Under the pieces are notes generated by a model, which saw only the letters and a program-made list of their open reading frames with translations, was not told the origin of the DNA and searched no databases. Positions 7,297-15,321 of a stretch of 28,826 nt of DNA are shown here, one piece after another. A program made the position numbers and the translations under genes. Position 1 is the first letter of the stretch, and every line of letters starts with the position of its first letter. Source of the DNA: DATJLY01 sp035604195 (lineage in GTDB: Bacteria; Pseudomonadota; Alphaproteobacteria; ATCC43930; CGMCC-115725); contig DATNIY010000016.1 of NCBI GenBank assembly GCA_035604195.1, positions 1 to 28,826 of the forward strand, written 5' to 3'.

Positions 7297-9278
7297 TCGT
7301 CGAGATCGGGCATTTCGCGCTTATCCTCGCGCTGTTCGTGTCGCTCATACAATCGACCGTGCCGCTCTGGGGTGCCGCGCGCGGTGATATCGCACTCATG
7401 GCGGCCGGGCGCGGCGCCGCGATCGCCGCCTTCGTCCTGGTGGCCGTGGCCTTCGCGGCGCTGATCAACGCCTACGTCACTTCCGATTTCTCGGTGCTGA
7501 ACGTCGCCGAGAACAGCAATTCGTTGAAGCCGCTGCTCTACCAGTTCACCGGCGTGTGGGGGAACCATGAAGGCTCGATGGTGCTGTGGGTCTCCATCCT
7601 GACCTTGTTCGGCGCGGCGGTGGCATGGTTCGGCGACAATTTGCCGCCGGCGCTCCAGGCGCGCGTCCTCGCCGTGCAGGGCATGATCGGCACCGGCTTC
7701 CTCCTCTTCATTCTCGTCACCTCGAACCCGTTCCTGCGGGTCACTCCAGCGCCCTTGGACGGGCAGGGACTCAATCCCGTGCTGCAGGATCCGGGTCTCG
7801 CCTTCCATCCGCCGTTCCTTTATCTGGGCTATGTCGGCTTTTCCGTGGCCTTCGCCTTCGCCGTGGCGGCGCTCATCGAAGGTCGCGTCGATGCCGCCTG
7901 GGCGCGCTGGGTCCGGCCCTGGACCTTGGCGGCGTGGTGCGTGCTCACCATCGGCATCGCGTCGGGAAGCTGGTGGGCCTATTACACCTTGGGCTGGGGC
8001 GGCTGGTGGTTTTGGGACCCGGTGGAGAATGCCTCGCTCATGCCCTGGCTCGCCGGCACGGCGCTGCTGCATTCGGCGATCGTCGTCGAGAAGCGCGACA
8101 CGCTCAAGAGCTGGACCATCCTGCTCGCCATCCTCACTTTCTCGCTGTCGCTCGTCGGCACGTTCCTGGTGCGCTCGGGCGTGCTCACTTCGGTCCATGC
8201 CTTCGCGGTCGATCCGCGGCGCGGCGCCTTCATCCTGCTGCTGCTCTTCGTCGCCATCGGCGGCTCGCTCCTGCTCTATGCGGTGCGCGCGCCGGCCTTG
8301 CGCAGCGGCGGCGTCTTCGCGCCGATCTCGCGCGAATCGGCGCTCGTCCTCAACAACCTGCTGCTCGCTTGCGCCGCGGCGACGGTGGTTCTGGGCACGC
8401 TCTATCCGCTGTTTCTCGATGCGGTGGGCGGACCCAAGGTGTCCGTGGGCTTTCCTTTCTTCAACCGCACCTTCGTGCCGCTGATGGTGCCGGCGCTCAT
8501 CGCCGTCGCGGTGGGGCCGCTGCTGGCGTGGAAGCGCGGCGATCTCTTGGGCGCGCTGCAGCGGCTCTGGGTCGCCTTCGCCGCGGCGATCGTGGTCGTG
8601 CTCGGCGCGCTTTACCTGACGCATGGCGGGCCGGTGCTGGCGGTGCTCGGCTTTGGGCTGGCCGCCTGGGTCGGCATCGGCGCGCTGGTCGAATTGGGCG
8701 ACCGCCTGCGGCTCTTCCGTGCGCCCTTGGCCGAGAGTTGGCGGCGCGCGCGCAATCTGCCGCGCTCGGCCTATGGCATGAGCTTGGCGCATCTGGGATT
8801 GGGCGTCGTGGTGGTCGGACTCTCGGCCTCGGCCTTCGAGGAAGAGCGTATCGTCTCGGTGCATCCCGGCGACACCATCGCGCTGGCCGGCTACACCCTC
8901 GATTTCGCCGGCGTCGTCAAGCTCGATGGACCGAACTACACGGCGCAGCAGGCGACGCTGACGCTCAAGCGCGGCGATCGCGTGATCGAGGAGATGCACC
9001 CCGAGCAGCGCTTCTTCCCATTGCAGCAACAGACCACGGGCAAGACCGCGATCCGCACCAATTTGCTCTCCGACCTCTATGTCGCGCTCGGCGACAGCGA
9101 CGGCAAGGGCGGCTGGACGGTGCGCGCCTATTGGAAGCCCTTCGTGCCCTGGATCTGGATCGGCGCGGTGATCATGGCCTTCGGCGGCGCCGTCAGCCTC
9201 AGCGACCGGCGCTGGCGCGTCGGCGTGGCGGCGCGCACCCGGCGCCAAGCGGCGCTGCCCGTCGCCGCGGCCGAGTGA
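7293..9278 (+). CDS. ccmF: Heme lyase CcmF
   Basis: A large inner-membrane protein (661 residues, usual size about 650) that transfers heme from CcmE to apocytochrome c with CcmH and CcmI. 'FTGVWGNHEGSMVLW' near residues 85-98 and the WWD domain 'GWGGWWFWDPVENASLMPWL' near 234-253 are diagnostic. The conserved histidines 'FHPPFLYLGYVG' and 'TALLHSAIV' flank the WWD loop. About 14-15 helices are visible, and a large periplasmic domain precedes the last helix. The ATG at 7293 overlaps the ccmE stop (ATGA). The next gene starts after six bases. Confidence 0.97.
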   Translation: MIVEIGHFALILALFVSLIQSTVPLWGAARGDIALMAAGRGAAIAAFVLVAVAFAALINAYVTSDFSVLNVAENSNSLKPLLYQFTGVWGNHEGSMVLWVSILTLFGAAVAWFGDNLPPALQARVLAVQGMIGTGFLLFILVTSNPFLRVTPAPLDGQGLNPVLQDPGLAFHPPFLYLGYVGFSVAFAFAVAALIEGRVDAAWARWVRPWTLAAWCVLTIGIASGSWWAYYTLGWGGWWFWDPVENASLMPWLAGTALLHSAIVVEKRDTLKSWTILLAILTFSLSLVGTFLVRSGVLTSVHAFAVDPRRGAFILLLLFVAIGGSLLLYAVRAPALRSGGVFAPISRESALVLNNLLLACAAATVVLGTLYPLFLDAVGGPKVSVGFPFFNRTFVPLMVPALIAVAVGPLLAWKRGDLLGALQRLWVAFAAAIVVVLGALYLTHGGPVLAVLGFGLAAWVGIGALVELGDRLRLFRAPLAESWRRARNLPRSAYGMSLAHLGLGVVVVGLSASAFEEERIVSVHPGDTIALAGYTLDFAGVVKLDGPNYTAQQATLTLKRGDRVIEEMHPEQRFFPLQQQTTGKTAIRTNLLSDLYVALGDSDGKGGWTVRAYWKPFVPWIWIGAVIMAFGGAVSLSDRRWRVGVAARTRRQAALPVAAAE

Positions 9279-9284
9279 GGCCGC

Positions 9285-9821
9285 GTGCGCCGCGCACTCT
9301 ATCTTCTGCCGATGCTGCTGTTCCTGGCGCTCGCCGGCTATTTCACGCTGGCGCTGACGTCGGGCCGCGATCCTTCGGTGCTCCCTTCGGCGCTCATTGA
9401 CAAGCCGGCGCCCACCTTCGCCCTTGCCGGCCTCGATGGCGCGCCGGGGCTCGACCGCGCGGCGCTCGCCGGCCAAGTGACGCTGGTCAATTTCTTCGCC
9501 TCCTGGTGCGTGCCCTGCCGGGTCGAGCAGCCCCTGCTGCTGCGCCTCGCCCGCGACAAAGCGGTGTCCCTCTACGGCATCGCCTACAAGGACAAGCCGG
9601 AGGACACCGAAGGCTACTTGAAGGAACTCGGCGATCCCTATCGCCGGATCGGCTTGGACGAGAGCGGCGAAGTCGGGATCGATTTCGGGGTCTATGGTGT
9701 GCCCGAGACCTATGTCATCGACAAATCCGGCCGCATCCGCCTGCGCCATGTCGGCCCGCTTACCGCCGAGGATGTCGAGCAGAAGATTCTCCCGCTCCTC
9801 CAGGAGCTAGGCCGGTCGTGA
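9285..9821 (+). CDS. ccmG: Thiol:disulfide interchange protein CcmG/DsbE
   Basis: A membrane-tethered thioredoxin-fold reductant for the heme-binding cysteines of apocytochrome c. It has 178 residues with an uncleaved N-terminal helix (about 5-25). The active site is 'FFASWCVPCRVE', with Cys75 and Cys78. The cis-proline segment 'YGVPETYVIDKSGRI' and the acidic 'GVYGVPE' loop are CcmG-specific. The start is GTG at 9285; the TGAGG of the ccmF stop region serves as a weak ribosome binding site. The stop overlaps the ccmH start as GTGA. Confidence 0.95.
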   Translation: MRRALYLLPMLLFLALAGYFTLALTSGRDPSVLPSALIDKPAPTFALAGLDGAPGLDRAALAGQVTLVNFFASWCVPCRVEQPLLLRLARDKAVSLYGIAYKDKPEDTEGYLKELGDPYRRIGLDESGEVGIDFGVYGVPETYVIDKSGRIRLRHVGPLTAEDVEQKILPLLQELGRS

Positions 9822-10288
9822 AGCGCGCGCTCCTGTCGTTTCTCCTGCTGCTGGCCTTTGCCGCCGCGGCGCATGCGGTGACGCCGAGCGAGCAGCTTGC
9901 CGATCCCAAGCTCGAAGCGCGGGCGCGGGCGATCAGCGGGGAGTTGCGCTGTCTCGTCTGCCAAAACGAATCGATCGACGATTCGAATGCCGATCTCGCC
10001 CATGATCTGCGCGTGCTGTTGCGGCAGCGGCTGGTCGCAGGCGACAGCGACAAGCAGGCGGTGCAGTACATCGTCGACCGCTACGGCCAGTTCGTCCTGC
10101 TGAGGCCGCCGGTGGAGCCCGCCACTTACGCGCTGTGGTTCGGGCCGCCGGCGTTGCTCGTCCTGGCCGCGCTGTGCACCGTGCTCTATCTGCGCCGGCG
10201 CTCCGCCTCGGGTGCGGGCGAGCCGCCGCCCCTGAGCGAGGCCGAACGCCGGCGCCTCGGCGAGATTCTGCGCGAGGGCGAAGGCTGA
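9818..10288 (+). CDS. ccmH: Cytochrome c maturation protein CcmH (CcdA/CycL-type, N-terminal module)
   Basis: A 156-residue apocytochrome thiol reductase subunit. A signal peptide ends near Ala20. The diagnostic motif 'LRCLVCQNESIDDSNADLA' holds Cys45 and Cys48, and 'YGQFVLLRPP' is the usual sequence before the single membrane helix 'ALWFGPPALLVLAALCTVLYL'. It is the short form, equal to the N-terminal half of E. coli CcmH, with the TPR half encoded separately as ccmI. The GTG start at 9818 lies in the ccmG stop, and its TGA shares a base with the ccmI ATG (TGATG). Confidence 0.95.
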   Translation: MKRALLSFLLLLAFAAAAHAVTPSEQLADPKLEARARAISGELRCLVCQNESIDDSNADLAHDLRVLLRQRLVAGDSDKQAVQYIVDRYGQFVLLRPPVEPATYALWFGPPALLVLAALCTVLYLRRRSASGAGEPPPLSEAERRRLGEILREGEG

Positions 10289-11655
10289 TGCTGCTCGGCT
10301 TGGTGCTCGCCGCGATGCTTGCGGCGGTGCTCGCGGGCGTGATTTGGCCGCTGCTCACGGCGTGGCGCGCCCTGCCCGAACGCGGCGAGTTCGATCGCGC
10401 CGTCTATCGCGACCAGCTCAAGGAGCTGGAGCGCGATGCCGCGCGCGGGCTCATCGGTGCCGATGAGGCGGCGGGCGCGCGGCTCGAGATCGAGCGCCGG
10501 CTGCTCGCCGCCGACCGCGCCGCGCCGCCGCCGCAGCGTCTTGGGCGGAGCCCACTCCTGGCCGCGGCGGTGGCGCTCTTGGTGTCCGGCGGCGCCGTCG
10601 CACTTTATCTCGTGCTCGGCGCGCCGGGGCTGCCTGATCTGCCCTATGCCGAGCGCGGACCGGAGCGAGCGCTGACCGCGGCGCATGGTCCGACCGATCT
10701 CGCGAAGACCGCGGCCGCGCTGGCGGCAAAGCTCGCGGCGCAGCCCGACGATGCCGAAGGCTGGCTGCTCTATGCCCGGACCTCGGCGGCGCTGCGCAAT
10801 TGGCAGAACGCGGCCGACGCCTATCATCACGCGCTGCAGCTCAGCAACAGCCGGCCCGACGTCGCCGCCGCCTATGGCGAGATGCTGGTGATGGCGGCGG
10901 ACGGGATCGTGACGCCGACGGCGCATGACGCCTTCGCCGCGGCGCTCGCCAAGGATCCGAAGAACGCCGCGGCGCGCTACTACCTGGCGCTCGGCGATGC
11001 CCAAGCCGGCAACGTCGACGCCGCGATCGCAGCCTGGCAGAAGCTCGCCGCCGAGGCGCCGGAGAACGCGCCGATCCGCGCCGAGCTAAAGCAACGGATT
11101 GCCGCCGCCGCGGCCGCGGTCGGCAAGGAGCCGCCGCCGCTCGCGCCGCCGGCGCCGAGCGAGGGACCGAGCCAGGATGAGATGGCGGCGATGGCGAAGC
11201 TCCCGCCCGAGCAGCGCGAGGCGACGATCCGCAGCATGGTCGCCAATCTGGAGGCGCGGCTCAAATCCGCGCCGGACGATCTGCCGGGCTGGCTCAGGCT
11301 GGCGCGCTCCTACGCGGTGCTGGGCGAGGGCGCGAGGGCGGCCGAGGCCTATGAGCAAGCGGCGAAGCTCGCGCCCGACGATGCGCAAATTCCCTTGGGC
11401 GAGGCGGAAGCGCTGCTCGCCGGCCATGATCTGCGCGATCCGATTTCGGAGCGTGTCGTGGCGCTGCTCCACCGCGTCGAGACGCTCGCGCCGGGCGAGC
11501 CGGCAGCGCTCTGGTATCTCGGCCTCGCCGCGGCGCAGGCGCGGCGGTTCGACGAGGCCGCCCAATATTGGCAGAGGCTGGTGGCGGCGCTGCCGTCCGA
11601 CAGCGCCGAGCGCAAGACCGTGGCCGCGGCCTTGGACGCGATCGAGAAGAAGTAG
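10288..11655 (+). CDS. ccmI: Cytochrome c maturation TPR protein CcmI (CycH)
   Basis: An apocytochrome c chaperone of 455 residues that brings the substrate C-terminus to the CcmFH heme lyase. Helix 1 spans about residues 1-24. The cytoplasmic leucine-zipper-like loop 'VYRDQLKELERDAARGLI..DE' is the CcmI signature, and a second helix spans about 92-110. The remainder is periplasmic TPR repeat, for example 'AEGWLLYARTSAALRNWQNA' and 'PGWLRLARSYAVLGEGARAAEA'. An alanine-, proline- and glutamate-rich linker near residues 270-300 separates two TPR blocks. It closes the ccm operon, and the next gene follows after 18 bases in the same direction. Confidence 0.94.
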   Translation: MLLGLVLAAMLAAVLAGVIWPLLTAWRALPERGEFDRAVYRDQLKELERDAARGLIGADEAAGARLEIERRLLAADRAAPPPQRLGRSPLLAAAVALLVSGGAVALYLVLGAPGLPDLPYAERGPERALTAAHGPTDLAKTAAALAAKLAAQPDDAEGWLLYARTSAALRNWQNAADAYHHALQLSNSRPDVAAAYGEMLVMAADGIVTPTAHDAFAAALAKDPKNAAARYYLALGDAQAGNVDAAIAAWQKLAAEAPENAPIRAELKQRIAAAAAAVGKEPPPLAPPAPSEGPSQDEMAAMAKLPPEQREATIRSMVANLEARLKSAPDDLPGWLRLARSYAVLGEGARAAEAYEQAAKLAPDDAQIPLGEAEALLAGHDLRDPISERVVALLHRVETLAPGEPAALWYLGLAAAQARRFDEAAQYWQRLVAALPSDSAERKTVAAALDAIEKK

Positions 11656-11673
11656 CGGGTTGCGGAGGCAGCG

Positions 11674-12663
11674 ATGGCATGTCGGTTGCGGCGCGGCCTA
11701 GCCGCGGGCGTGATTGCGGCGGGGATGCTCCTCGCGGCGGGAGCGCGCGCCGCGGAAAGCGAGCTTCACGTCGTCATCTTCCAGGGGATTTCGTCCCTGC
11801 CGCTGCTGGCGGCGCAGCAGCAGGGCTTCTTCGCGGCGCGAGGTCTCAAGGTCGATGTCGCGATCACGCCGAGCTCGGAGGCGCTGCGCACCGGCCTCGC
11901 CGCGGGACGGTTTGAGATCGCGCATGCCGCGGTCGACAACGCCATCGCCATGGTCGAGGTCGCGCATGCCGAAATCGCCATCGTGCTGGGCGGCGACGAC
12001 GGCTTCACCAGCGTCATGGCGCAGCCCGAGATCGCCTCCTATGAGGCGCTCAAGGGCAGGACCGTGGTCGTCGATGCGCCCGATACGGCCTATGCGCTGA
12101 TGCTCTACCGCATCCTCGAGTTGCACGGGCTGAAGCGCGGCGACTACGCGGTGAAGCCGCTGGGCGCGACCTATCTGCGGCTTAAGGCGATGCAGGAGGA
12201 CAAGGCGAACGCGGCGAGCATCCTCACCCCGCCCTTCACCTTCGTCGCTGCGGCGGCGGGGCTAAAAGATCTGGGCCAGGCAGTCGCGTCGATCGGCGCC
12301 TATCAGGCGAACGGCGCTTTCGTGCTGCGCACCTGGGCGCGGCAGAACCGCGACGCGCTCGTCCGTTACATCGCGGCCTATGTCGAGGGCTTGCGCTGGG
12401 CCCTCAACCCCGCCCACAAGGACGCGGCGGAAGCGCTCATCGCGAGCGCGCTCAAGGTCTCGCCGGAAATCGCGGCGCGCTGCTATGCGCTGGCCGCGGC
12501 GCGGAAAGGCGGCTTCGATCGGGACGCGGCCATCAACCTCGCGGGCATGCGCAACGTCCTGCGCCTCAGGGCCGAGTTCGAAGGCCAATGGGGCGGCAAG
12601 CTGCCGCCCGCCGGCCGCTATCTCGACCTCTCCTACTACCGGAGTGCGCTGAAGGCGATGTGA
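11674..12663 (+). CDS. ABC transporter substrate-binding protein, NMT1/SsuA-like
   Basis: A 329-residue exported protein with a signal peptide ending near 'GARA' at residue 26. The type II binding-protein pattern is clear: 'VVIFQGISSLPLLAAQQQGFF' then 'GLKVDVAITPSSEALRTGLAAGRFEIAHAAVDN', as in SsuA/TauA/ThiY and NMT1-like proteins. 'SYEALKGRTVVVDAPDTAY' is the second lobe strand. Ligands in this family include alkanesulfonates, pyrimidine precursors and aromatic acids, and I cannot choose among them. GGAGG at 11664-11668 gives a good start. It sits 18 bases behind ccmI, so it may be read through from the ccm operon, but it has no permease or ATPase partner here. It converges on the aminotransferase gene with a seven-base gap. 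Confidence 0.85.
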   Translation: MACRLRRGLAAGVIAAGMLLAAGARAAESELHVVIFQGISSLPLLAAQQQGFFAARGLKVDVAITPSSEALRTGLAAGRFEIAHAAVDNAIAMVEVAHAEIAIVLGGDDGFTSVMAQPEIASYEALKGRTVVVDAPDTAYALMLYRILELHGLKRGDYAVKPLGATYLRLKAMQEDKANAASILTPPFTFVAAAAGLKDLGQAVASIGAYQANGAFVLRTWARQNRDALVRYIAAYVEGLRWALNPAHKDAAEALIASALKVSPEIAARCYALAAARKGGFDRDAAINLAGMRNVLRLRAEFEGQWGGKLPPAGRYLDLSYYRSALKAM

Positions 12664-12670
12664 GCGGGGC

Positions 12671-13846
12671 TCATCCCAGCACGGGCGCGAGCCGCGCGAG
12701 CGCCTCTTCGAGCCGCTCCGGCGCATTGGCGAAGCAAAGCCGAAGATAGCCTTCGCCGGCGGGTCCGAAGGCGCAGCCGGGGGCGAGGCCGACCTTGACC
12801 CGCGCGAGAATCTCCTTGGCGAAGGCCAGGCTGTCGGACACGCCCTCGACCCGGAAGAAGGCATAGAAGGCGCCGGCCGGCGCAGCGAAGCGCACGCGGG
12901 AGAAGCGCGCGAGCCCCTGGACCATGATGTCGCGGCCGCGGCGGCAGCGCTCGCGCATCGCCGCGACGACGGGCTCGCCCTGCTCCAAGGCGGCGATGCC
13001 GGCACGCTGCAGAAAGGGCGGGGCGCAACTCGTGTTGAACTCGACGAGCTTGTCCGCGACATCCTGGATCTCGCGCGGCGCCACCATCCAGCCCAAGCGC
13101 CAGCCCGTCATCGCCCAGGCCTTGGAGAAGCTATTGATGACGATGACGCGGTCTTCCGGCTCGGCAAGATCGAGCAGCGAGGGCGCGGCCGCGCTCCCGT
13201 CATAGACCAGACGCGAATAGACCTCGTCGGCGACGAGCCAGATGCCGCGCTCGCGCGCAAAGGAGAGGAGCGCCCGGGCCTCGTCACGGCTCATCGTCCA
13301 GCCCGTGGGATTGCCGGGCGAGTTGACGAAGAGCGCGCGCGTCATGGCATCGACGGCGGCAAAGAGGCGGTCCAAGTCGAGCCGCCAGCCGCCCGCCTCG
13401 GTCGCGGCCAGCGCTATGAGGCGCGGCGCGCCGCCCATCACCGTCACTGCATCGGCGATGTTGGGCCAGATCGGCGCGATGATCACGGCATTGTCGCCCG
13501 GCTCGATCAACGCCTGCGCCAGCAGCATCACCGCGCTCATGCCGGAGGAAGTGACAATCACCCGCTCTGCCGTCACCGGCCGCGCGTGGAGCCGCGTGAG
13601 GTACGCGGCGATCGCCTGACGCAGCTCCGGGATGCCGCGCTTGAAGGTGTAGAAGGTCTCGCCCGCGCGCAAGGCGGCGGCTGCGGCCTCGCAGATGAAG
13701 GCCGGCGTCGGCACGTCGCTCTCGCCATACCACAGCGGCACCACCGTGGGATCGCCCATGCCGGCCATGGCGAGCTGGCCGATCGGCGTGAAGGGCAGCG
13801 CCGCGACGATGGGCCGGACGCCCGCGGGGCGGCCGGGGATTTTCAT
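12671..13846 (-). CDS. PLP-dependent aminotransferase, class I/II
   Basis: A 391-residue fold-type I aminotransferase of the AspC/AraT-like subgroup. Landmarks in order are 'YTFKRGIPELRQAIAAYL' (about 66-83), 'SPGNPTGWTMSRDEA' with Asn179, 'VADEVYSRLVYDG' with Asp207 and Tyr210, and 'INSFSKAWAMTGWRLGWMV' with Lys242 as Schiff base lysine and Arg250 for the PLP phosphate. C-terminal 'YLRLCFANAPERLEEALARL' holds the substrate-carboxylate Arg. Its ATG overlaps the scoB stop (ATGA), so it is translated with the CoA-transferase pair. This suggests that the amino-acid substrate yields a 2-oxo acid feeding the same acyl-CoA route, but the substrate is not known. Confidence 0.93.
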   Translation of the reverse strand: MKIPGRPAGVRPIVAALPFTPIGQLAMAGMGDPTVVPLWYGESDVPTPAFICEAAAAALRAGETFYTFKRGIPELRQAIAAYLTRLHARPVTAERVIVTSSGMSAVMLLAQALIEPGDNAVIIAPIWPNIADAVTVMGGAPRLIALAATEAGGWRLDLDRLFAAVDAMTRALFVNSPGNPTGWTMSRDEARALLSFARERGIWLVADEVYSRLVYDGSAAAPSLLDLAEPEDRVIVINSFSKAWAMTGWRLGWMVAPREIQDVADKLVEFNTSCAPPFLQRAGIAALEQGEPVVAAMRERCRRGRDIMVQGLARFSRVRFAAPAGAFYAFFRVEGVSDSLAFAKEILARVKVGLAPGCAFGPAGEGYLRLCFANAPERLEEALARLAPVLG

Positions 13847-14478
13847 CCTGCGGTGAAGCCCGCCTCGGTCTTGGCGCGGAGCTCGTCGAGGCTGACGCCG
13901 GGCGCTTGCTCGATGAGGCGCATGCCGCCCTTCTTCTTGTCGATGGTGAAGACCGCGAGGTCGGTGATTACCAGATCGACGACGCCGGCGCCGGTCAAGG
14001 GCAGGGTGCAGCGCTTCAGGAGCTTCGGCTCGTTCTTGGCGGTGTGCTCCATCACCACGACGACCTTCTTGACGCCGGCGACCAGATCCATGGCGCCGCC
14101 CATGCCCTTCACCACCTTGCCCGGGATCATCCAGTTGGCGAGGTCGCCGCGTTCGGAGACCTGCATCGCGCCGAGGATGGCGAGATCGATGTGGCCGCCG
14201 CGGATCATGGCGAAGCTGTCGGCGCTCGAGAAATAACTGGTGGTCGGCAGCTCGGTCACGGTCTGCTTGCCGGCGTTGATGAGGTCGGGGTCCTCCTCGC
14301 CCTCATAGGGGAAGGGTCCCATGCCGAGCATGCCGTTCTCGCTGTGGAGCTGCACCTTCATGCCCGGCGGAATGAAGTTCGAAACCAAGGTCGGGATGCC
14401 GATGCCGAGATTGACGTAGAAACCGTCGCGCAGCTCCATAGCCGCGCGCGCCGCCATCTCTTCGCGTGTCCAGGGCAT
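13843..14478 (-). CDS. scoB: 3-oxoacid CoA-transferase subunit B
   Basis: The 211-residue beta subunit of succinyl-CoA:3-oxoacid CoA-transferase. 'YVNLGIGIPTLVSNFIPP' is the N-terminal signature, and 'LHSENGMLGMGPFP' carries the catalytic Glu that forms the glutamyl-CoA thioester. 'GGHIDLAILGAMQVSERGDLANWMIPG' and 'KGMGGAMDLVAGVKKVVVVMEHTAKN' are SCOT-specific. The enzyme moves CoA from succinyl-CoA to acetoacetate or a similar 3-oxo acid. GGAGG sits just before the ATG. It follows scoA by 13 bases and overlaps the aminotransferase gene downstream. Confidence 0.96.
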   Translation of the reverse strand: MPWTREEMAARAAMELRDGFYVNLGIGIPTLVSNFIPPGMKVQLHSENGMLGMGPFPYEGEEDPDLINAGKQTVTELPTTSYFSSADSFAMIRGGHIDLAILGAMQVSERGDLANWMIPGKVVKGMGGAMDLVAGVKKVVVVMEHTAKNEPKLLKRCTLPLTGAGVVDLVITDLAVFTIDKKKGGMRLIEQAPGVSLDELRAKTEAGFTAG

Positions 14479-14491
14479 GGCTCGCCTCCTC

Positions 14492-15196
14492 TCAGCTTCG
14501 TGGCCGCGTGGTGCGCTGCTCGATGCGCTTCTGCGGGTTCTTGATCTGCACGATGCGCTGCACGAAGATCCCGGGCGTCACGATGTGGTCGGGGTCGATC
14601 TCGCCGGCCGGGACGAGATGCTCGACCTCGGCGACCGTGACCTTGGCGGCGGTCGCCATCACCGGATTGAAGTTCCGCGCCGTCTTGCGATAGGCGAGAT
14701 TCCCTTCCGTGTCGCCCCTCCAGGCATGGACGATGGCGAGATCGCCGGTGAGGCCGCGCTCCATCACGTATTTCTCGCCCTCGAATTCGCGAACCTCTTT
14801 GCCCTCGGCGATCATCGTGCCGACGCCGGTCTTGGTGAAGAAGGCGGGAATGCCGGCGCCGCCGGCGCGGACGCGCTCGGCGAGCGTGCCCTGCGGGTTG
14901 AACTCGAGATCGAGCTCGCCGGCCAGATATTGCTGGGCGAAGAGCTTGTTCTCGCCGACATAGGAGGCGATCATCTTGCGGATCTGCCTGGTCTCGAGCA
15001 GCACGCCGAGGCCGGCTCCGTCGATGCCGGCGTTGTTGGAGACCACGGTCAGATTCTTGATCCCGGATTTGCAGATCGCCTCGATCAGCGCCTCGGGAAT
15101 GCCGCACAGACCGAAGCCGCCGGCCAGGATCATCATGCCGTCGCGCAACAGCCCGCCGAGCGCCGCCTCCGCGTCGGGATAGATTTTACTCGCCAT
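14492..15196 (-). CDS. scoA: 3-oxoacid CoA-transferase subunit A
   Basis: The 234-residue alpha subunit of the CoA-transferase. It begins 'MASKIYPDAEAALGGLLRDGMMILAGGFGLCGIPEALI', where the glycine-rich segment binds CoA. 'LTVVSNNAGIDGAGLGVLL', 'ASYVGENKLFAQQYLAGELDLEFNPQGTLAERVRAGGAGIPAFFTKTG' and 'RGDTEGNLAYRKTARNFNP' match SCOT alpha throughout. An in-frame extension exists to 15265, but AGGAG before ATG 15196 and the family N-terminus settle the start. It is the first gene of a scoA-scoB-aminotransferase operon, divergent from the HSD10-like dehydrogenase across 125 bases. Confidence 0.96.
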   Translation of the reverse strand: MASKIYPDAEAALGGLLRDGMMILAGGFGLCGIPEALIEAICKSGIKNLTVVSNNAGIDGAGLGVLLETRQIRKMIASYVGENKLFAQQYLAGELDLEFNPQGTLAERVRAGGAGIPAFFTKTGVGTMIAEGKEVREFEGEKYVMERGLTGDLAIVHAWRGDTEGNLAYRKTARNFNPVMATAAKVTVAEVEHLVPAGEIDPDHIVTPGIFVQRIVQIKNPQKRIEQRTTRPRS

Positions 15197-15321
15197 CGCC
15201 GCCACTCCTGCTGCGCCGTCGCCGGCGCAGGCCGGGAAATAGCACGGGCGGGCGGGCTGCGCCATCCTCGCCCATGCCGCGGCGATCTGGTATGGATCGG
15301 CGGATTAACAGGGAGGTTTCC

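Noticed and set aside
7209..9749. A very long open frame on the minus strand, opposite ccmF and ccmG (846 codons).
   Set aside because: It is the mirror of well-supported ccm genes in GC-rich DNA. Its translation is rich in Arg, Glu, His and Gln with no family resemblance.
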